Assembly (NCBI GenBank): GCA_963782985.1
Contig: CAWALU010000002.1
Span: 253,995 to 317,994, forward strand
Origin: CAVSWT01 sp963782985
GTDB lineage: Bacteria > Bacteroidota > Ignavibacteria > Ignavibacteriales > Ignavibacteriaceae
DNA length: 64,000 bases
Direction: 5' to 3'
The stretch's first letter is position 1. Every line of letters starts with the position of its first letter. The notes beneath the pieces were generated by a model that did no database searches, was not told where the DNA came from, and was given only the letters and a program-made list of their open reading frames with translations. Positions 61,322 through 64,000 of the stretch are shown here, one piece after another. A program made the position numbers and the translations under genes.

Positions 61322-62754
61322 ATGAAAAAATTATCAATAATCATTTTAGCATTAATTTTAAGCTACTCTTTTAAGATAGAAGCAAAGAGTCCGGTTTATC
61401 CAATGGAAGTCAATGTATTTTACTCTCAGCTTGCTCCATACGGCTCGTGGATCGAATTAAACAGCGGTATGATAGTTTGGCGTCCTAATATTATGCGTAA
61501 CGCCTGGTCGCCGTATATGGATGGCGAATGGATTTGGACAAGCGATGGCTGGTATTGGGATTCTTATGAGCCGTTCGGTTATGTAACTTACCATTATGGC
61601 AGATGGTATAACGACAATTACTATGGATGGATATGGGTTCCGGATAATGAGTGGGCTCCTGCATGGGTAGAATGGCGATATAATGATAATTATATTGGCT
61701 GGGCTCGCTTCCACCTTACGCAGCGTTTTATGTAAATGTTGGAATAATTTTCACAACAAATTATTATACGCCTTATCATCATTGGCATTTTGTTAAATAC
61801 CGATATATGTGCGACCCATATGTTGGAAAATATTTTGCCGCTCCCTCCAATAATTATGGTATTTATAATAAGACAAAATACAGAACCAATTATGATTATA
61901 ATAACGGAAGAATAAGAAACAGAGGAGTTGATGTTGAATATATTAGAAATATGGGTGGAAGAAATATTCGAGAGCGCGAAATAAATTTTGTAACTGATCC
62001 CAATGGGTTGAATAGAAATACAGCGGTCAAAGAAAAAGATAGAGATGTTATACGCACTTATCAAGTTTCGCGAGATGATGTTAAGTCTGAAAATATTAGA
62101 AATGTTGAAATAAAAAAATCGGATAGAAATTCTTCTCTTGAAATAAATAGAATAGCTGTTGGCGACAATAGAAGTAAAATAAGAACAGATGATAAAAATA
62201 TTAAAGTGAGAGACGAAAAAGGAGATTTCAAGAGTGTAAACACTGATAGAACAGTTGAACGAAAAAAAGTTGATGATGTAAAAATTAATGAAAGGCAAGT
62301 TGAACAGATAAGTCGATCATAAATAGAAATGCTGAAACAAAAAGAAAAGATATTCCGAATGCAGTAAAAAGTGCGTAAACAAACTAACTCAACTACAGAA
62401 GCTCAAAAAAGATCGGATGGAAAAGTTCAAAAGAGAAATGAAACTATGAAAGAAGTAAAGCAGCCTGAAACTCCAAAAATTAAGAAGAGGCAAAATTCTG
62501 GAAGTCAAAGTACTCCGACTAGAAATGAAAAAGATTATGAGCAAAGAAAATTTAATTCTTCGGATAATTCTAAATCAAATAGCTACTCTGCGCCAAAAAG
62601 AGAGGCAGAAAATAGAAGCGTTGAAAGACAGAAAACCCAACCACGCCAATCATCTGTTCAACGAAATAATTCATCTGAGAGCGGAAGAACCAAATCCGAA
62701 AACAGCAGAAGCACAAATGATAAGCAGGAAAGCAGAACTAAAAGCAGAAGATAA
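61322..62754 (+). pseudogene. DUF6600-type (YXWGXW) secreted protein, frame broken about three times
   Basis: The first piece (61322-61735, 137 residues) has a signal peptide and a Trp/Tyr-rich domain: YGSWIELNSGMIVWRP, GWYWDSYEPFGYVTYHYGRW and WVPDNEWAPAWVEWRYNDN, ending YIGWARFHLTQRFM. Adding one C at 61705 turns this into YIGWAPLPPYA, the family signature, and opens the frame into the 61807-62322 piece. Further shifts near 62320 and 62370 lead to the third piece (to 62754), a basic Ser/Arg/Lys/Asn-rich tail. The first break is almost certainly a lost base; the later two lie in low-complexity sequence and are less certain. A GAGG ribosome site is at 61312-61315. Confidence 0.7.
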
Positions 62755-62782
62755 AATTTCTTTTCATTGAAGCGGTCTCACA

Positions 62783-62816
62783 AAAAAGCCGTCTCAGAAT
62801 ATGAGACGGCTTTTTT
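62783..62816 (+). terminator. Strong Rho-independent terminator
   Basis: AAAAAGCCGTCTCA at 62783-62796 pairs perfectly with TGAGACGGCTTTTT at 62802-62815, loop GAATA, with a T-run. It follows the DUF6600 gene; the A-run on its other side means it can also work for the minus strand. Confidence 0.9.
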
Positions 62817-62856
62817 ATGTATTATCCTTAGTAATCTGAGTAAACTCAATCGTAAG

Positions 62857-62930
62857 TCATTTCGAAGGAGTCTTCGACTTAGAAATCTTTCGAGTTATAA
62901 GGAAAAGATTTCTTCAGATGTACGAAATGA
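62857..62930. repeat. REP-like palindromic element
   Basis: TCATTTCG at 62857-62864 pairs with CGAAATGA at 62923-62930, and inside it AGAAATCTT at 62881-62889 pairs with AAGATTTCT at 62905-62913. The sequence TCATTTCGAAGGAG followed by AGAAATCTT is typical of small dispersed intergenic elements. It lies between the terminator and tRNA-Leu. Confidence 0.6.
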
Positions 62931-62957
62931 TATAATTGTAAGAGCAGAAATATATCG

Positions 62958-63042
62958 TACCGAAGGCCGGACTGAACCGGCACATGGTTTAAGCCATACT
63001 GGATTTTGAGTCCAGCGCGTCTACCAATTCCGCCACTTCGGC
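62958..63042 (-). tRNA. tRNA-Leu(CAA), T-loop one base short
   Basis: On the minus strand the acceptor arm GCCGAAG pairs with CTTCGGT (one GU), and the anticodon arm CTGGA-CTCAAAA-TCCAG presents CAA, reading UUG. The D-arm GGCGGAATTGGTAGACGC and variable arm are typical of type II tRNA-Leu. The T-arm reads GCCGG-TTCAGT-CCGGC, with only 6 loop bases where TTCGAGT would be expected. One base appears missing between 62973 and 62974 on the plus strand. No CCA is encoded. It is either an assembly error or a damaged gene. Confidence 0.85.
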
Positions 63043-63110
63043 AAATTTTTGCAGTGCAATATTAAGGTAAAATGCTTTAAGTTTCAAGAAAATATAATTC
63101 AATAAAATTA

Positions 63111-64000
63111 TTAATTATTCTTCTTCTCAATCTTTGCCCAGGAATCTCGTAAAGTAACAGTTCTATTAAATACTAATTTCTCTTTAGAAGAATCCTTCGA
63201 ATCCACACAAAAATAGCCCTGTCTTTCAAATTGAAATCGTTCGCCATTTTTAGCGTTCAATAAGCCTGGTTCAACTTTTGAATTTATAATTTCAAGTGAA
63301 TCAGGAGTTAAAAATTCCTTAAAATCTTTTTCTTTATCGGCGTCGGGATTTTCAACTGTAAACAATCTGTCGTATAATCTTACTTCGGCGTCAACCGCAT
63401 GTTTTGCCGATACCCAATGAATTGTTCCCTTAACTTTTTTATCGCTTCTTCCGCCTGAACCGCTTTTTGTATCAGCATCGTAAGTGCATTTCAGTTCAGT
63501 AATATTACCATTTTTATCTTTTATAACTTCTTCACATTTTATAATATAGGCGTATCTTAAACGGACTTCTTTGCCGGGCGATAATCTAAAAAACTTTTTA
63601 GGGGGGATCTTTTTTCAAAATCATCCCGCTCAATGTAGATTTCATTTGTAAATGGAATTTTTCTAATTCCCATTGAGTTATCTTCAGGATTATTTACCGC
63701 GTCTAACTCTTCAACTAAGTTATCGGGATAATTTGTAATAGTAACTTTTAAAGGATTTAAAACCGCCATTACTCGCGGCGCTTTTTTATTCAAACTTCTC
63801 TTATGCTGTATTCGAGAAGCGCAACATCAGTCATATTTTCCCGCTTGGCAACTCCTATTCCTCCCCAAAAATTTCGAATTGATTTGGGAGTGTAGCCGCG
63901 CCTTCTAAATCCTGAGATAGTCGGCATTCTCGGATCATCCCAGCCCTTAAAATACGATTTTCGACAAGCTCTCGTAATTTTCTTTTGCTCATTACTGTAT
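63111..64000 (-). pseudogene. glnS: Glutaminyl-tRNA synthetase, 3' part, frame broken three times
   Basis: Only the C-terminal part is in the window; the gene continues past 64000. Reading the minus strand from 64000: TVMSKRKLRELVENRIL (the MSKRK class I signature); then, one base missing near 63944-63946, GWDDPRMPTISGFRRRGYTP and ALLEYSIRE; then, one base missing at 63794/63795, LNKKAPRVMAVLNPLKVTI and EIYIERDDF; then a shift in the G6/T6 runs at 63601-63615, and finally RLSPGKEVRLRYAYIIK, FNRTVTLRDSWAKIE and a stop at 63111. Each piece matches GlnRS in order. Because glnS is a housekeeping gene, breaks are most likely sequencing errors near a contig end. Confidence 0.88.

Noticed and set aside
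61690..62298. 202-residue minus-strand ORF
   Set aside because: Antisense of the DUF6600 gene. The plus strand carries the family signature, signal peptide and ribosome site; the minus ORF is Ile/Ser/Phe-rich without any domain.

Overview
The window is AT-rich DNA of a Gram-negative bacterium from the Bacteroidetes-Chlorobi-Ignavibacteria lineage, most likely an Ignavibacteria member (my inference). Supporting signs are type IX secretion C-terminal domains and a PorU-like C25 protease, a complete MoxR-DUF58-BatABCDE aerotolerance operon, KDO synthesis (kdsB), bacillithiol synthesis (bshC), and promoters of the TAnnTTTG type seen in front of the Bat operon and tRNA-Ser. No rRNA, CRISPR array, prophage or intact insertion sequence is visible.

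Layout. 0-6.4 kb: a DUF4292-type lipoprotein (5' cut), an EnvC-like murein hydrolase activator and a surface-glycan group (GT-C membrane protein, GT2, GT4, WecG/TagA type). 6.4-15.6 kb: the PorU-like protease, a HAD phosphatase, a metallophosphoesterase-beta-propeller fusion and an rRNA methyltransferase. 15.6-24.2 kb: the Bat operon, interrupted between moxR and the DUF58 gene by a GC-rich inverted repeat. 24.2-29.9 kb: two small Cys-containing secreted proteins, an M48 protease, plsC, gatC, kdsB, a frameshifted PLP enzyme, a HIT protein and a B12-binding protein. 29.9-35.6 kb (minus strand): a five-gene operon for four multiheme c-type cytochromes (9, 4, 14 and 7 haem motifs, 34 in all) and one outer-membrane beta-barrel. 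The 9-haem protein ends in a type IX secretion sorting domain, so the locus looks like an extracellular electron-transfer conduit. 35.8-39.7 kb: two MORN-repeat lipoproteins and topA.

39.8-40.5 kb: tRNA-Ser(GGA) followed by a 0.4-kb element that repeats 15 bp of the tRNA 3' end, has 14-bp inverted repeats inside and carries a GIY-YIG gene broken by one in-frame stop. 40.5-56 kb: a MATE exporter, an S9 peptidase, a thioredoxin-like protein, a DnaQ-UvrC fusion, ymdB, an orphan DNA methyltransferase, folD, a broken ORF6N gene, deoC, a palindromic-repeat cluster, a HicB-like protein, a SpoU methyltransferase, aroA, a MalK/UgpC-type ATPase and a frameshifted bshC. 57-61 kb: a radical SAM/SPASM protein, an outer-membrane protein, a flippase-like membrane protein and a membrane GT2, probably one envelope-glycolipid operon. 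61-64 kb: a DUF6600-type protein, tRNA-Leu(CAA) and the 3' part of glnS.

A caution for users: at least nine sites look as if one base has been lost or, at one or two of them, gained (dcyD-like gene, ORF6N, bshC, three in the DUF6600 gene, the tRNA-Leu T-loop, three in glnS). They crowd into the last 3 kb and nearly all fit a missing base. Assembly or sequencing error is a better explanation than real gene decay for most of them, while the GIY-YIG stop is a substitution and may be genuine.
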